Below are positions 7,684 to 18,582 of a DNA stretch of 59,640 bases, in pieces. Origin of the DNA: Crystallibacter degradans (GTDB taxonomy: Bacteria; Actinomycetota; Actinomycetes; Actinomycetales; Micrococcaceae). The DNA is taken from assembly GCF_012952295.1 (NCBI RefSeq), contig NZ_JABBCH010000021.1:1-59640 (forward strand), in the 5' to 3' direction. Below the pieces are notes generated by a model. That model saw nothing but the letters and a program-made list of their open reading frames with translations. It was not told where the DNA came from and did not search any database. The first letter of the stretch is position 1. Each line of letters opens with the position of its first letter. The translations under genes were made by a program, and so were the position numbers.

Positions 7684-8952
7684 TCAGCGCTGCGCTGCGG
7701 TCAGGCGCAGCAGGGCGACGGCTGCGGCGGTGATGAGCAGTGCTGCCATGGCGCTGAGGCCTGGGTATCCGATGGCGCCCATGGCGGGTCCGGCTGCTGC
7801 GCTGCCGGCGGCGCCGGCCAGGGACATGGTGGCGTCGGAGAAGCCTTGGGCGGGTACGCGCTGGACGGGGGTCAGGGAGGAGACCAGCAGGGTGGAGCCG
7901 GCGACGGTGACCGCGGACCAGCCCAGTCCGAGCAGGATCAGCCCGGCGGTGACGGCGGTCATGTTCGAAGGCAGCAGCCCGGTCAGCGCCACCGCGGTGA
8001 TCAGTGTTCCCATTCCGGCCAGGACGGTTGTTGCGGCGCCGGTGCGGTCGGTGAGCCAGCCCATGAGCGGGGAGAGGGCGTACATGCCGGCGATGTGCAG
8101 GGAGATGGTGAAGCCGATCAGTGCGACGGTGTCCGGGTGCGCGGCGGGTTCCCCGGCGTGGTGCTGCATATGCAGCGGGGTCATTGACATCACCGCGACC
8201 ATGACCGCGTGGGCGGCCAGCACGGCCGTTACCGCGGCCCGCGCGGTGGGATGTTCGCGGATGACCTGCCAGCCGGCGCGCCAGGGGCTGCGGTCGCGGG
8301 CGGCAGGCCGGGGGTCGTGTCCGTCGAGGGCGCGGCGGGTCAGCAGCGGGTCCGGGCGCAGGAAGAGGCCGATGATGGCGGCCCCGATGAGCATCCCTGC
8401 CGCTGAGATCAGGAACGGTCCGGCCTGGGCCGGGATGCCCAGCCACCGTGCCAGCACGGCGCCGGGGCCGACCATGTTCGGTCCCGCGACCGCGCCGATC
8501 GTGATGGCCCAGACCACCAGGGACAGGTCCCGTCCGCGGCGGGCCGGCTCGGCCAGGTCCGTGACCGCGAAGCGGGCCTGCAGGTTTACCGCGGAGGCCA
8601 GCCCCACCAGGAACGCCCCGGCGAGCAGCACGGGGAACAGCCCGGTGATGACGGCAGCGACCATTGCCGCGGTGCCGGCAATGGCCGCGGCCAGTCCGGC
8701 GGCCAGCGCGATGCGCCGCCCACGGGCCAGGGCCAGTTGGGACAGCGGGATCGCCGTGGCAGCGGTGCCAAGGGTCAGGGCAGTGTTCACGGACCCGGCC
8801 CAGGCCTCGGAGCCGGAGAGGTCCACGGCCAGGATCGAGCCCAGGGCAAGGGTGGAGCCCGTGCCCAGCCCGGAGAAGATCTGGGCGCTCGACAGCGTCC
8901 ACACGATGCGGCGCTGGGCGGACCGGGCAGTTGACGTTGCAGCGTTGTTCAC
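7684..8952 (-). CDS. MFS transporter
   Basis: A 422-residue protein with about 12 hydrophobic segments and an MFS loop (RFAVTDLAEPARRGRDLSL, then GWLTDRTGAATT in the second half). The N-terminal helix region GLGTGSTLALGSILAVDLSGSEAWAG matches actinobacterial drug/metabolite exporters. It is the last gene of a run of five minus-strand genes that starts at 11345, all with short gaps. The cluster suggests export of a sulfur oxyanion, but the sequence does not show the substrate. Confidence 0.8.
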   Translation of the reverse strand: MNNAATSTARSAQRRIVWTLSSAQIFSGLGTGSTLALGSILAVDLSGSEAWAGSVNTALTLGTAATAIPLSQLALARGRRIALAAGLAAAIAGTAAMVAAVITGLFPVLLAGAFLVGLASAVNLQARFAVTDLAEPARRGRDLSLVVWAITIGAVAGPNMVGPGAVLARWLGIPAQAGPFLISAAGMLIGAAIIGLFLRPDPLLTRRALDGHDPRPAARDRSPWRAGWQVIREHPTARAAVTAVLAAHAVMVAVMSMTPLHMQHHAGEPAAHPDTVALIGFTISLHIAGMYALSPLMGWLTDRTGAATTVLAGMGTLITAVALTGLLPSNMTAVTAGLILLGLGWSAVTVAGSTLLVSSLTPVQRVPAQGFSDATMSLAGAAGSAAAGPAMGAIGYPGLSAMAALLITAAAVALLRLTAAQR

Positions 8953-9035
8953 GGTCGGGGCCTTCCGGAGGCGAGGGCGGACGGCGGCTGCCGCACGGAT
9001 CGAGCCGGCCGCAGGGGCCGGGGGCAGGCGGTGCT

Positions 9036-9407
9036 TTAGGCCCGATGCCCGGCCCGGTGGGCGGTCCCGGTCGAAAGTTGGGTCATGTCCAGGTTTCGGA
9101 CGGCCGTGATGACCCCGTCGAGGCCGGCTGCCGGCAGTGCTCCGGGCTCGGAGAAAACGAGCACTCCGTCGCGGAAGGCCATCAGCGTGGGGATCGAGCT
9201 GATGCCGGCCGCGGCAGCCAGGGCCTGCTCGGCTTCGGTGTCGACCTTGGCGAAGACGATGTCGGGGTGCTTTCGCGAGGCGGCCTCATAGACGGGTGCG
9301 AACATCCGGCAGGGGCCGCACCAGCCGGCCCAGAAGTCGACCAGGACGATGTCGTTCTCCTGGATGATCGGGGCGAAGTCGTGTTCGGTGATGTCGATGG
9401 TGGTCAT
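9036..9407 (-). CDS. trxA: Thioredoxin
   Basis: A 123-residue thioredoxin with the active site WCGPC at residues 29-33 and cis-Pro in SSIPTLMAF. It is the usual length apart from a 15-residue polar tail. Thioredoxin reduces protein disulfides and also releases sulfide from protein persulfides and thiosulfate carriers, which fits its place between the TauE exporter and an MFS gene in a rhodanese operon. A GGAGAAATCC-like site precedes the ATG. Confidence 0.9.
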   Translation of the reverse strand: MTTIDITEHDFAPIIQENDIVLVDFWAGWCGPCRMFAPVYEAASRKHPDIVFAKVDTEAEQALAAAAGISSIPTLMAFRDGVLVFSEPGALPAAGLDGVITAVRNLDMTQLSTGTAHRAGHRA

Positions 9408-9431
9408 GGATTTCTCCGTTTGATGGGTTGA

Positions 9432-11732
<2,301 letters not shown>

Positions 11733-11758
11733 GCCGGCGTCCACCAGGCCGGACAAGG

Positions 11759-11806
11759 GCGGCCCCGCGCGTTGGTGAACTGAACTGCTCGCGGGGCCGC
11801 TTTTTT
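11759..11806 (+). terminator. Strong rho-independent terminator after cstR
   Basis: GCGGCCCCGC (11759-11768) pairs with GCGGGGCCGC (11791-11800), followed by six T. It separates cstR from the convergent MFS gene. Confidence 0.85.
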
Positions 11807-11842
11807 GCGTGCGCGGGCGTCCGTGGTGTTGGTGTGCCGGGT

Positions 11843-13126
11843 CTACCCGGTGCGGGGCGGAAGCGTCTCGTACATCCTGGCTGCCACCACTACCGCGGTG
11901 GCCGCGCTGAGGACCGCTGCTGCCCAGACTGCGGCGTGCAGCCCCAGCAGGTCAGCGGTGATTCCGCCCAGGACGGCGCCGAAGGCGTAGCCGAGGTCGC
12001 GCCAGACCCGGTAGATCCCGACCGCCCGGCCGCGCCACGCCGGGTGGGCGACGTCGCCGACCACGGCGAGCAGCGTCGGGTAGACCATCGCCGTGCCGGC
12101 GCCCAGCAGTACCGTTCCCGCGGCCCAGCCGGCGAAGCCGTCGGAGGCGGCGATGACGGCGATGACGGCGAGGGCGGCGGCCTGCAGTGCCATGCCCGCG
12201 GTGATCAGGTGCTTCCGCCCGATCCGGTCCGACAGTGCGCCGGTGACCAGCTGGCCCGCTCCCCAGACGCCGGGGTAGAGCGCGAACAGCAGTCCGATCT
12301 GCGCCGCCGGCAGGCCGGCGGTGGCGAAAAGCAGCGGGAACAGGCCCCAGGACAGGCCGAAGTTCAGGTTGTTGACCAGCCCGGCCAGGCTGGCCGAGGA
12401 CAGTGCCGGTTCACGCAGGCTGGCCTGGGCCAGGATCTGCCGGCCGGTCAGGTCCTGATGCAGGTGGTCGTGGATCCCGTCCCGGCGCGGAACGTGGGTC
12501 CCTGATTCCAGGCGTGCGTGGCCGCGTGTTTCCCGCACGAAGAGCCCGGAGAGCAGCAGCGCCAGCGCCGTGTAGGAGAGTCCGAGCAGGAACGGGGCCG
12601 GGCGCAGGCCGTACTGCCCGGCCAGGTAGCCGGCCAGCAGGGAGGACACGGCGACGGCGCCGTAACCGGCCGCCTCGTTCAGTCCCATGGCCAAGCCTCG
12701 CTGCCGCGGTCCCACGAGGTCGATTTTCATCACCACGGTGGTGGACCAGGTCAGGCCCTGGTTGATGCCCAGCAGCACGTTGGCGGCAATGACCCAGCCC
12801 CAGTCCGGGGCGAAGATCAGCATCAGCGGCACCGGCACCGCGAAGAACCAGCCGCCCAGCAGCACCGGTTTGCGCCCGTAGCGGTCCGAGAGCATGCCGG
12901 CGAAGTAGTTGGCCGCGGCCTTCGTGACCCCGAAGGCGGCCACGTAGGTGAAGATGAAAGTGAACCCGGTCAGGCCGAATTCTTCGGTGGCCAGCAGCGG
13001 CAGGACGGTCTGTTGCTGGCCCACCATGCCGCCGACCAGTGCGTTCACGGCCACCAGCAGGCTGAACTGGGCCGCGTTGGCCCGCAGGCCAAGGGCAGGC
13101 GGAATGTTCCTGGCATGTTTGGTCAT
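11843..13126 (-). CDS. MFS transporter
   Basis: A 427-residue transporter with about 12 membrane helices. The loop GMLSDRYGRKPVLLGG after helix 2 and the second-half copy GALSDRIGRKHLI are clear MFS signatures. It starts 87 bases after the stop of the MBL/rhodanese gene and probably shares its CstR-controlled promoter. A sulfur-compound efflux role is inferred from position. It is not closely similar to the other MFS protein of this cluster. Confidence 0.85.
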   Translation of the reverse strand: MTKHARNIPPALGLRANAAQFSLLVAVNALVGGMVGQQQTVLPLLATEEFGLTGFTFIFTYVAAFGVTKAAANYFAGMLSDRYGRKPVLLGGWFFAVPVPLMLIFAPDWGWVIAANVLLGINQGLTWSTTVVMKIDLVGPRQRGLAMGLNEAAGYGAVAVSSLLAGYLAGQYGLRPAPFLLGLSYTALALLLSGLFVRETRGHARLESGTHVPRRDGIHDHLHQDLTGRQILAQASLREPALSSASLAGLVNNLNFGLSWGLFPLLFATAGLPAAQIGLLFALYPGVWGAGQLVTGALSDRIGRKHLITAGMALQAAALAVIAVIAASDGFAGWAAGTVLLGAGTAMVYPTLLAVVGDVAHPAWRGRAVGIYRVWRDLGYAFGAVLGGITADLLGLHAAVWAAAVLSAATAVVVAARMYETLPPRTG

Positions 13127-13213
13127 GGATGCCTCAATAGCGTGGAGTGATCATAACGCCGAAACGGGCCCGCACTCTCTCGTGCGGACCCGTCCGGATT
13201 GGGCGTGCAGCGG

Positions 13214-14623
13214 TTAGCGGGCCGGGGCGCTCTCCCGGGAGTTCTGCCAGTTCTCCCAGCCGGCGTAGCTGCCGTCGAGTTCGACGACGTTGTAGCCCGC
13301 GCGGCGCAGGGTGCTGGCGGCGACGGAGTTGCGGACCCCGCTCTGGCAGTACGTCACGATGGGGCCGTCGGCCGGAAGCCGGTCCAGGTTCCAGAGCACC
13401 CGGCCGGCGCTGAGCTGCCCGGAACCGGGGATGTGCCCGGCCGTGTGTTCGGTCTTGTTCCGCACGTCCAGCACCAGGGCGGCGTCGAAGCCGTCGAGTT
13501 CCTCTGGCTGAATCAGGGCCGGAACCGTGATCGGCAGCCCGTCCAGGTCCGGGGTATAGCCGGCGACATTGTCAATCCCGACCCGGATCAGGTGGTCCCA
13601 CATGATGCGGGCCTGTTCCTGATTCGGCGCGAGCAGGACCAGCGGGCGGTCGTCCGTCTCCGGGTCGTAGGCCCAGGCGCCGAAACTGGCGGCCTTGTTC
13701 CCGGCCGGGATATTCAGGGCGCCGGCCACGGTTCCTTCGTGGACCTGCCCGTTGGGGCGGGTATCGACAAAGGTTACCTTGCCGGCGGCCAGGTCCGCGG
13801 CGACGGCCTGGTTGTCCAGCTCGGGCAGGGGTGCGCGTTCGCCCAGCACCTCCGGGCCGAGGCGGTTCTGGCGCTTCATCCGGCCGAAGTAGGCGTGCGC
13901 GTCGGGCTGGCCGTCGAGCAGTTCATCGATGAAGCCCTGCTCGTCGTTCGCTTCCAGGTATTTGCCCCACCAGGCGTACAGCCGCTCATAGCCGACGGTG
14001 GTGGACGGGATGGCGCCCAGGGCCTTGCCGCAGGCACTGCCGGAACCATGGCCCGGGTAGACCTGGACGTGGTCCGGCAGGGTCAGGAACTTGGTCCGCA
14101 GGCTGGCGAAGAGCTGCTTCGCGCCCTCGAAGCGGGTGTCGATGCCGCCGGCAGCCTCGTCCAGCAGGTCCGGGCGGCCCAGGTCGCCGGCGAAGACGAA
14201 GTCGCCGGAGAGCAGGTAGCCGGGCTGGTCGCTGAACGCCCCGTCGGTGACCAGGAACGAGAGGTGCTCGGGGGTGTGTCCGGGCGTGTGGAGGGCCTGG
14301 ACGCTGATGTTGCCGATCGAGATCGTATCGCCGTCGTGCAGGCGCTCGGCGTCGAACCCGTACTGCCAGTCCGCCCCGCCCTCGCCGGAAACATGGATCC
14401 CGGCGCCGGTGGCCGCGGCCAGTTCCCGGGTGCCGGAGAGGTAGTCGGCATGGATATGGGTCTCGGTCACGGCCACGATCTTCATCCCGTTGGCCTTCGC
14501 CAGGTCGAGGTAAACGCCGATGTCGCGGCGGGCATCGACCACCACGGCCTCGCCCTTGCGCTGGCAGCCGATGAAGTAGCCGGCCTGGGCCAGGTCCTCG
14601 TCATAGATCCGCTCGAGCAGCAT
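13214..14623 (-). CDS. MBL-fold/rhodanese fusion, CstB/BlhA-like persulfide dioxygenase
   Basis: A 469-residue protein. Residues 1-250 are an ETHE1-like metallo-beta-lactamase domain with ETHIHADY, PGHTPEH, SGDFVFAGDLGRPD and a PGHGSGSACG loop, so the iron ligands, including the Asp that the other copy lacks, are present. Residues about 265-365 are a rhodanese-like domain without Cys, and 370-469 a rhodanese with CQSGVRN. The enzyme should oxidise low-molecular-weight persulfides and pass sulfur to thiosulfate. An AGGAGACG site supports the ATG. Two CstR-type palindromes lie 25-75 bases upstream. The MFS gene downstream is probably co-transcribed. Confidence 0.87.
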   Translation of the reverse strand: MLLERIYDEDLAQAGYFIGCQRKGEAVVVDARRDIGVYLDLAKANGMKIVAVTETHIHADYLSGTRELAAATGAGIHVSGEGGADWQYGFDAERLHDGDTISIGNISVQALHTPGHTPEHLSFLVTDGAFSDQPGYLLSGDFVFAGDLGRPDLLDEAAGGIDTRFEGAKQLFASLRTKFLTLPDHVQVYPGHGSGSACGKALGAIPSTTVGYERLYAWWGKYLEANDEQGFIDELLDGQPDAHAYFGRMKRQNRLGPEVLGERAPLPELDNQAVAADLAAGKVTFVDTRPNGQVHEGTVAGALNIPAGNKAASFGAWAYDPETDDRPLVLLAPNQEQARIMWDHLIRVGIDNVAGYTPDLDGLPITVPALIQPEELDGFDAALVLDVRNKTEHTAGHIPGSGQLSAGRVLWNLDRLPADGPIVTYCQSGVRNSVAASTLRRAGYNVVELDGSYAGWENWQNSRESAPAR

Positions 14624-14647
14624 ATCGTCTCCTTCTGATCGCTCTTA

Positions 14648-14663
14648 GTACCCCGGGGGGTAT
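14648..14663. promoter_or_regulatory. Candidate CstR operator
   Basis: GTACCCCGGGGGGTAT, 25 bases upstream of the MBL/rhodanese start at 14623. Confidence 0.65.
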
Positions 14664-14682
14664 CCCTTCGAGTACAACGATA

Positions 14683-14698
14683 ATACCTGTGGGGGTAT
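14683..14698. promoter_or_regulatory. Candidate CstR operator
   Basis: ATACCTGTGGGGGTAT, in the divergent promoter between the MBL/rhodanese operon and the small Cys-rich gene. Confidence 0.7.
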
Positions 14699-14725
14699 GC
14701 GCGCAAGTCTCGTTCCGGTGCTGAT

Positions 14726-14741
14726 ATACCCGAGGGGGTAT
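14726..14741. promoter_or_regulatory. Candidate CstR operator
   Basis: ATACCCGAGGGGGTAT, followed by TAGAATGG exactly as at the cstR promoter (TAGAATGG after 11431), so the two promoters share operator and downstream sequence. Confidence 0.75.
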
Positions 14742-14802
14742 GTAGAATGGTGGGGTGCCGCACGCAAGCGGCTATGAACCGAGACGTGATGGAGGAATGT
14801 GT

Positions 14803-14979
14803 ATGTGCCGGACGGCGACATGCCAGAAATGTACAAAGGCAACGTGGGCAGGCTGCGGCAACCATGTCGAGCAGGTGATGCGCAACGTTCCGCAGTCCCG
14901 CCGCTGCACCTGTGCAGCCGCTGCCGGCCGGCAGCCGGGCGCCGGGTTTGGCTGGCTCAGGAAGCTGTTCGGCCGTTAG
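14803..14979 (+). CDS. Small Cys-rich (zinc-ribbon-like) protein
   Basis: About 58 residues beginning MCRTATCQKC, then KATWAGCGNHVEQVM and RRCTC. The spaced CxxC, GCG.H and CxC sites are a well-known pattern of small conserved actinobacterial proteins and should bind zinc. I chose the ATG at 14803 because GGAGG lies 7 bases upstream; the frame itself extends to 14755. A CstR-type operator precedes it and the DsrE-like gene follows 28 bases later, so it belongs to the persulfide regulon. Function unknown; a redox or sulfur carrier role is possible. Confidence 0.75.
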   Translation: MCRTATCQKCTKATWAGCGNHVEQVMRNVPQSRRCTCAAAAGRQPGAGFGWLRKLFGR

Positions 14980-15007
14980 GCCGCAGGCACATGTTAAGGT
15001 GACGCGC

Positions 15008-15361
15008 ATGGAAACATCCGATTTGATCCTGCACCTCGCCGGCCCGGGGGCGCAGCCCTTTCCCGACCTTGCCGCAGCCCTGCGCGTCGCGGGCAACGCC
15101 CGGGCGGAACTGCCGGGCGTGCGCCTCGAAGTCGTCGTCCAGGGTCCGGTTGTCGCGCAGCTTGCCGGCGACGCGCACAATGCCGCGGAAGCTTCCGCCC
15201 TCGCGGCCGAAGACGGCGTGACAATAACCGCTTGCCGCAACAGCCTGCGCTCGGCAGGAATCGACGAAGCCTCCCTGGCGGCCGGAGTTGCCGTCGTTCC
15301 CGCAGCCGTCGCCCATATCGCCCGGCGTCAGTTCAACGGTGCCGCCTACATCCGCATCTAG
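15008..15361 (+). CDS. DsrE/DsrF-like sulfur-carrier family protein
   Basis: A 117-residue alpha/beta protein. The layout (LILHLAGPGA start, then LEVVVQGPVVAQLAGD, a Cys in VTITACRNSL, and a C-terminal AHIARRQFNGAAYIRI) fits the DsrE/DsrF-like fold (PF02635). In this family a Cys at the ACxNSL position carries sulfane sulfur, so the Cys in ACRNSL is the probable active residue. AAGG lies 8 bases before the ATG. It is co-transcribed with the Cys-rich gene and fits the persulfide theme. Confidence 0.75.
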   Translation: METSDLILHLAGPGAQPFPDLAAALRVAGNARAELPGVRLEVVVQGPVVAQLAGDAHNAAEASALAAEDGVTITACRNSLRSAGIDEASLAAGVAVVPAAVAHIARRQFNGAAYIRI

Positions 15362-15493
15362 GCGGGAATTGCGCCGGCCCCTGTCCGACCGGCGGCACGG
15401 GAGCCGGTACACGAAAAGCCCGGCAGGCCGGTTGCGTCCGGCCAGGGCAGTGGCGGCGGCATGAGCGGCGGCCGGTTCGGGCGGACTTGTCCG

Positions 15494-16267
15494 TTAGCGC
15501 GGCGTCCGGGTGCCGAACGTTGTGCTGACGGTGTAGTTCTCGGCCAGTACATAGCTGCGCCGGAACTCCACCGGCACGCCGTTGGAGCAGCCCAGGCGTT
15601 CTATGAACAGCAGCGCCGCTCCGGGCGTGCAGTTCAACGATGCTGAGAGCTCCGGGGTGGCTGCGACGGCAGTGAGTTTTTCTTCTCCGCCGTCGAGCCT
15701 GATCCCGCACCTGGTCTCGAGCTCCTCATACAAGGCGCTGTTGGAAAAATCCGCCGCCAGCAGGGGCCGGCACCGGCTCGCCTGCAGCCATACCTCGTCC
15801 ACGGCCAGCGGAACGCCCTGGGCGCAGCGCCTGCGGGCCAGGCGGAACAGCGGCTCCCCGGCCGGCAGGCCCAGGCGGGCTGCGGCGGCCGGGTTCTGTT
15901 CAATCTCCTGGGCCAGGATGTCGCTGGAATGTTCCAGCCCGGCCTCCTGCAGGGTGGCGAAAAGGCTGTAGACCGGCCCGTAGGCCTGGCTCTTTCCGGC
16001 GATCACCGGCGGCAGGGCCACCGGTTTGCGCCCGCGCTCGGCACTGACCAGTCCGGCTTCACGCAGCGGGCGCAACGCGGCGCGGATGCTGCCGCGGCTG
16101 GCGTTGTACTCACTGGCCAGGGAGAGCTCGCCGGGAAATCCGGCGGTGAATTCACCCTCCTGCAGCCGGCGGCGCAGATCCCGGCTGATCGATTCCCACA
16201 GCGGGACCCCGGTCCCGGCGGCACCGGATTCTCCCGCAGACGGTTTTACATGGTCCTGCCCGCTCAC
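15494..16267 (-). CDS. GntR-family (HutC-type) transcriptional regulator
   Basis: A 257-residue regulator: winged helix at about residues 22-85 (LWESISRDLRRRLQEGEFTAGFPGE, then SLASEYNASRGSIRAALRPL), then a UTRA ligand-binding domain to the end. HutC-type proteins bind small effectors and recognise GT-N-TA-N-AC sites. One such site (16284-16295) lies between its GTG start and the divergent DsbA-like gene, and another lies at the lipoprotein start, so it probably represses itself and both neighbours. The effector is unknown. Confidence 0.85.
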   Translation of the reverse strand: MSGQDHVKPSAGESGAAGTGVPLWESISRDLRRRLQEGEFTAGFPGELSLASEYNASRGSIRAALRPLREAGLVSAERGRKPVALPPVIAGKSQAYGPVYSLFATLQEAGLEHSSDILAQEIEQNPAAAARLGLPAGEPLFRLARRRCAQGVPLAVDEVWLQASRCRPLLAADFSNSALYEELETRCGIRLDGGEEKLTAVAATPELSASLNCTPGAALLFIERLGCSNGVPVEFRRSYVLAENYTVSTTFGTRTPR

Positions 16268-16281
16268 GTAGCCTCAATCAT

Positions 16282-16295
16282 AATGTATAGACATT
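16282..16295. promoter_or_regulatory. Predicted HutC-type operator 1
   Basis: AATGTATAGACATT has inverted arms AATGT/ACATT and contains GT-A-TA-G-AC, the HutC-subfamily consensus. It is 15 bases before the GntR start and 35 before the DsbA-like start. Confidence 0.75.
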
Positions 16296-16329
16296 TCGCG
16301 GCCCTGTGGGGCCGCAGCGAGGAGTACGC

Positions 16330-17061
16330 ATGCCATCCCAGCGATCCGATCCGGCCGGCACTTCCCGCCGCCGTAACCTTACCGTGGCTGCCACCGTGCT
16401 GGGAGTAGCGGTCCTGGTGCTGTTTGTGGGCATCTTCGCCTTTCAAGGCGGCAAATCGCAGCAGGCCGCGCAGGCAGGCCAGGACACGGCGCAGAGCGGG
16501 GCGGTGCTGGATATGTCCCGCCGGATCGCTGATGATCCGGCCGCGCTCGGGGCCGTGGACGCGCCGGTGGTCATGGTCGAATATGCCGATTACCGCTGTC
16601 CCTTCTGCGGCCTTTTCGCCCGGGATGTCCTGCCCCCGCTGGTGGAGAAGTATGTCGACAGCGGCCGGCTGCGCATTGAATGGCGCGATCTTCCGGTCTT
16701 CGGCGAGCAGTCCATGGAAGCGGCCGTGGCCGGGCGCGCGGCCGGCGAGCAGGGCAGGTTCTGGGAGTTCAACAAGGCGGTCTTCGCGGTTGCCCCGGAG
16801 CGGGGCCACGCCGAGCTGGACCGGGAGAGGCTGATGGACATCGCCAAGGAAGCCGGTGTCCCCGACCTGAAGAAATTCGAGCAGGACCTGGACTCGCCGG
16901 ACCTGCGCGAAGCCGTGGGGAAGGACGTGCGCGAAGCGGCGTCGCTCGGTGCCTCGGGAACACCGACGTTCCTGGTCAACGAGACCCCGTTCGTTGGGGC
17001 CCAGCCCTTGGAAGCCTTCGAAAAGGCCATCGATGAGGCCCTGGCCGAGGCGTCCCGCTGA
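16330..17061 (+). CDS. DsbA-family membrane-anchored thiol-disulfide oxidoreductase
   Basis: A 243-residue protein: one N-terminal membrane helix at about 17-39, a linker, then a thioredoxin-like DsbA domain with CPFC at residues 90-93 and cis-Pro in ASGTPTFLVN. It should face outside and oxidise or reduce Cys pairs of exported proteins. GAGGAG six bases upstream supports the ATG at 16330 over the longer frame. Its TGA overlaps the ATG of the CcdA-like gene, so the two are made together, as an electron-supply pair. Confidence 0.88.
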   Translation: MPSQRSDPAGTSRRRNLTVAATVLGVAVLVLFVGIFAFQGGKSQQAAQAGQDTAQSGAVLDMSRRIADDPAALGAVDAPVVMVEYADYRCPFCGLFARDVLPPLVEKYVDSGRLRIEWRDLPVFGEQSMEAAVAGRAAGEQGRFWEFNKAVFAVAPERGHAELDRERLMDIAKEAGVPDLKKFEQDLDSPDLREAVGKDVREAASLGASGTPTFLVNETPFVGAQPLEAFEKAIDEALAEASR

Positions 17062-17924
17062 TGGAAATAGGGTATGCCGGGGCGTTTCTGGGCGGGGTGC
17101 TGACGCTGCTCAGCCCCTGCTCGGCACTGCTGTTGCCGGCGTTCTTCGCCTATGCTTTCTCCACAAGGACCAGCCTCGTGGCCCGCACGGCGCTGTTCTA
17201 TGCCGGGCTGGGCTCCACGCTTCTGCCGCTGGGTATCTTCGCCGGCGCCCTGGGATCGCTGGTGACCGTGCACCGGAATTTTCTCGTCACGGGCGCGGCG
17301 GCGCTGGTCATCCTGCTCGGCGTGCTGCAGATCCTGGGCATCCGGATGCCGGCCCTGCTCCGGAACACAACACAGGCCGGTTCCTCCCGCCTGTCGGTGT
17401 TCGTCCTCGGCGCGGTGTACGGCGTCGCGGGCGTCTGCACCGGCCCGATCCTGGGATCGGTCCTGACCGTAGCCGCCGTCGGCTCCAGCGCCGTGTACGG
17501 TGCGGTCCTGCTGGCCATCTACGCGCTCGGCATGGCCCTGCCGCTCTTCGTGCTCGCCCTGTTCTGGGACCGGATGGGAATCACCCGCCGCCGCTGGCTG
17601 CGGCCGCGCCCGGTGAGCATCGGCCGCTGGTCCAACTCCTGGATCATGGTGATCTCCGGAATCCTCTCGGTCGCGATAGGCATCCTGCTGCTGCTCACGG
17701 ACGGTACCGCCGGCCTGGGTGGCGTACTCAGCGTCGGGGACCAGTTCCGGCTGGAAAGTTCCGTCAGCGCCGGGGCCGCCGGCATGTCCAACACGGTCTT
17801 CGCGCTGATCGCTCTGGCAGTGCTCGCCGCTGCCGCCGTGCTTTTCCTGAAGAACCAACGCACCACCAACCCAAGCCGCACTCCGGTCCCGGACCGGGTG
17901 CCGCCGAGCGATAAGGATTCCTGA
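17061..17924 (+). CDS. CcdA/DsbD-like membrane electron carrier
   Basis: A 287-residue protein with about seven hydrophobic helices. Helix 1 has the LSPC (C20) motif and helix 4 the VCTGP (C126) motif. These two Cys form the transmembrane redox pair of CcdA/DsbD proteins, which pass electrons from cytoplasmic thioredoxin to outer oxidoreductases. It overlaps the DsbA-like gene and the CPVC membrane gene by one base each, so three genes form a tight unit. The polar C-terminus is cytoplasmic. Confidence 0.87.
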   Translation: MEIGYAGAFLGGVLTLLSPCSALLLPAFFAYAFSTRTSLVARTALFYAGLGSTLLPLGIFAGALGSLVTVHRNFLVTGAAALVILLGVLQILGIRMPALLRNTTQAGSSRLSVFVLGAVYGVAGVCTGPILGSVLTVAAVGSSAVYGAVLLAIYALGMALPLFVLALFWDRMGITRRRWLRPRPVSIGRWSNSWIMVISGILSVAIGILLLLTDGTAGLGGVLSVGDQFRLESSVSAGAAGMSNTVFALIALAVLAAAAVLFLKNQRTTNPSRTPVPDRVPPSDKDS

Positions 17925-18499
17925 TGAGCGCAGACCGCGCCGCCGGACACCAACGGTTCCTCTCCGCCCTGGCGGCCTGGCCGCGACGGCGCTGGCTCGC
18001 GGCCGGCGCCGCGGCAGCCGGGGCCTGCCTGCTGATAGCGGTTCCGACCGATCTGATCGATACACCCTTTTTCAGCCGCGAGGTGCCGCCCACCTGGTGG
18101 TCCTTCCCCGTCCTGGCCGTCACCGCGGTCCTGGCCGGCCTCGTCACGGCAACCTACGTCTCCCGGATACCCTCACCCGCCGAAAGGAAAACACGACTGG
18201 GCGCGGCCGGAACCATCATGGCCTTCTTCGCCGTCGGCTGCCCCGTCTGCAACAAACTGGTCCTGCTGGCGTTGGGAACCTCGGGAGCGATGCAGTACTT
18301 CGAACCCCTCCAGCCGCTGCTCGCCGCACTGTCGATCGGACTGCTCGGCTGGGCGCTCTATAAGCGCACGACGTCGGAAGACCGCTGCGCAGTACCGGCC
18401 AAACCGGCCCAAGCTGCCGTACCTGTCGAGCCGGGCGGGTCGCCGGTCCAGGACCCGCCCGTCAACACCACAGACCGCTTCCCGACAGCCGGCCCGTAA
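17924..18499 (+). CDS. Membrane protein with CPVC motif
   Basis: A 191-residue protein with four hydrophobic segments (about 25-40, 60-80, 93-118, 120-145). A thioredoxin-like CPVC (C106-C109) lies inside the third, in the stretch AVGCPVCNKLVLLALG. The combination is known from actinobacterial proteins near CcdA and suggests that it handles electrons or sulfur from the CcdA-like protein. The tail is Pro/Ala rich and disordered. No catalytic proof can be read from sequence. Confidence 0.7.
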   Translation: MSADRAAGHQRFLSALAAWPRRRWLAAGAAAAGACLLIAVPTDLIDTPFFSREVPPTWWSFPVLAVTAVLAGLVTATYVSRIPSPAERKTRLGAAGTIMAFFAVGCPVCNKLVLLALGTSGAMQYFEPLQPLLAALSIGLLGWALYKRTTSEDRCAVPAKPAQAAVPVEPGGSPVQDPPVNTTDRFPTAGP

Positions 18500-18582
18500 C
18501 GCACGCCCTCCTGCCGTCTGCCACCGGGGTCCGGCTCGACCCCGCTAAGCCGCCTGCTCTGATACCGGCGGACGTTGCGTCG

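Noticed and set aside
7649-9109. Plus-strand frame of 486 codons
   Set aside because: Mirror of the MFS gene caused by high GC at third positions; no ribosome site and no domain.
13199-14638. Plus-strand frame of 479 codons
   Set aside because: Antisense to the MBL/rhodanese gene, with low-complexity GVD/VGA sequence.
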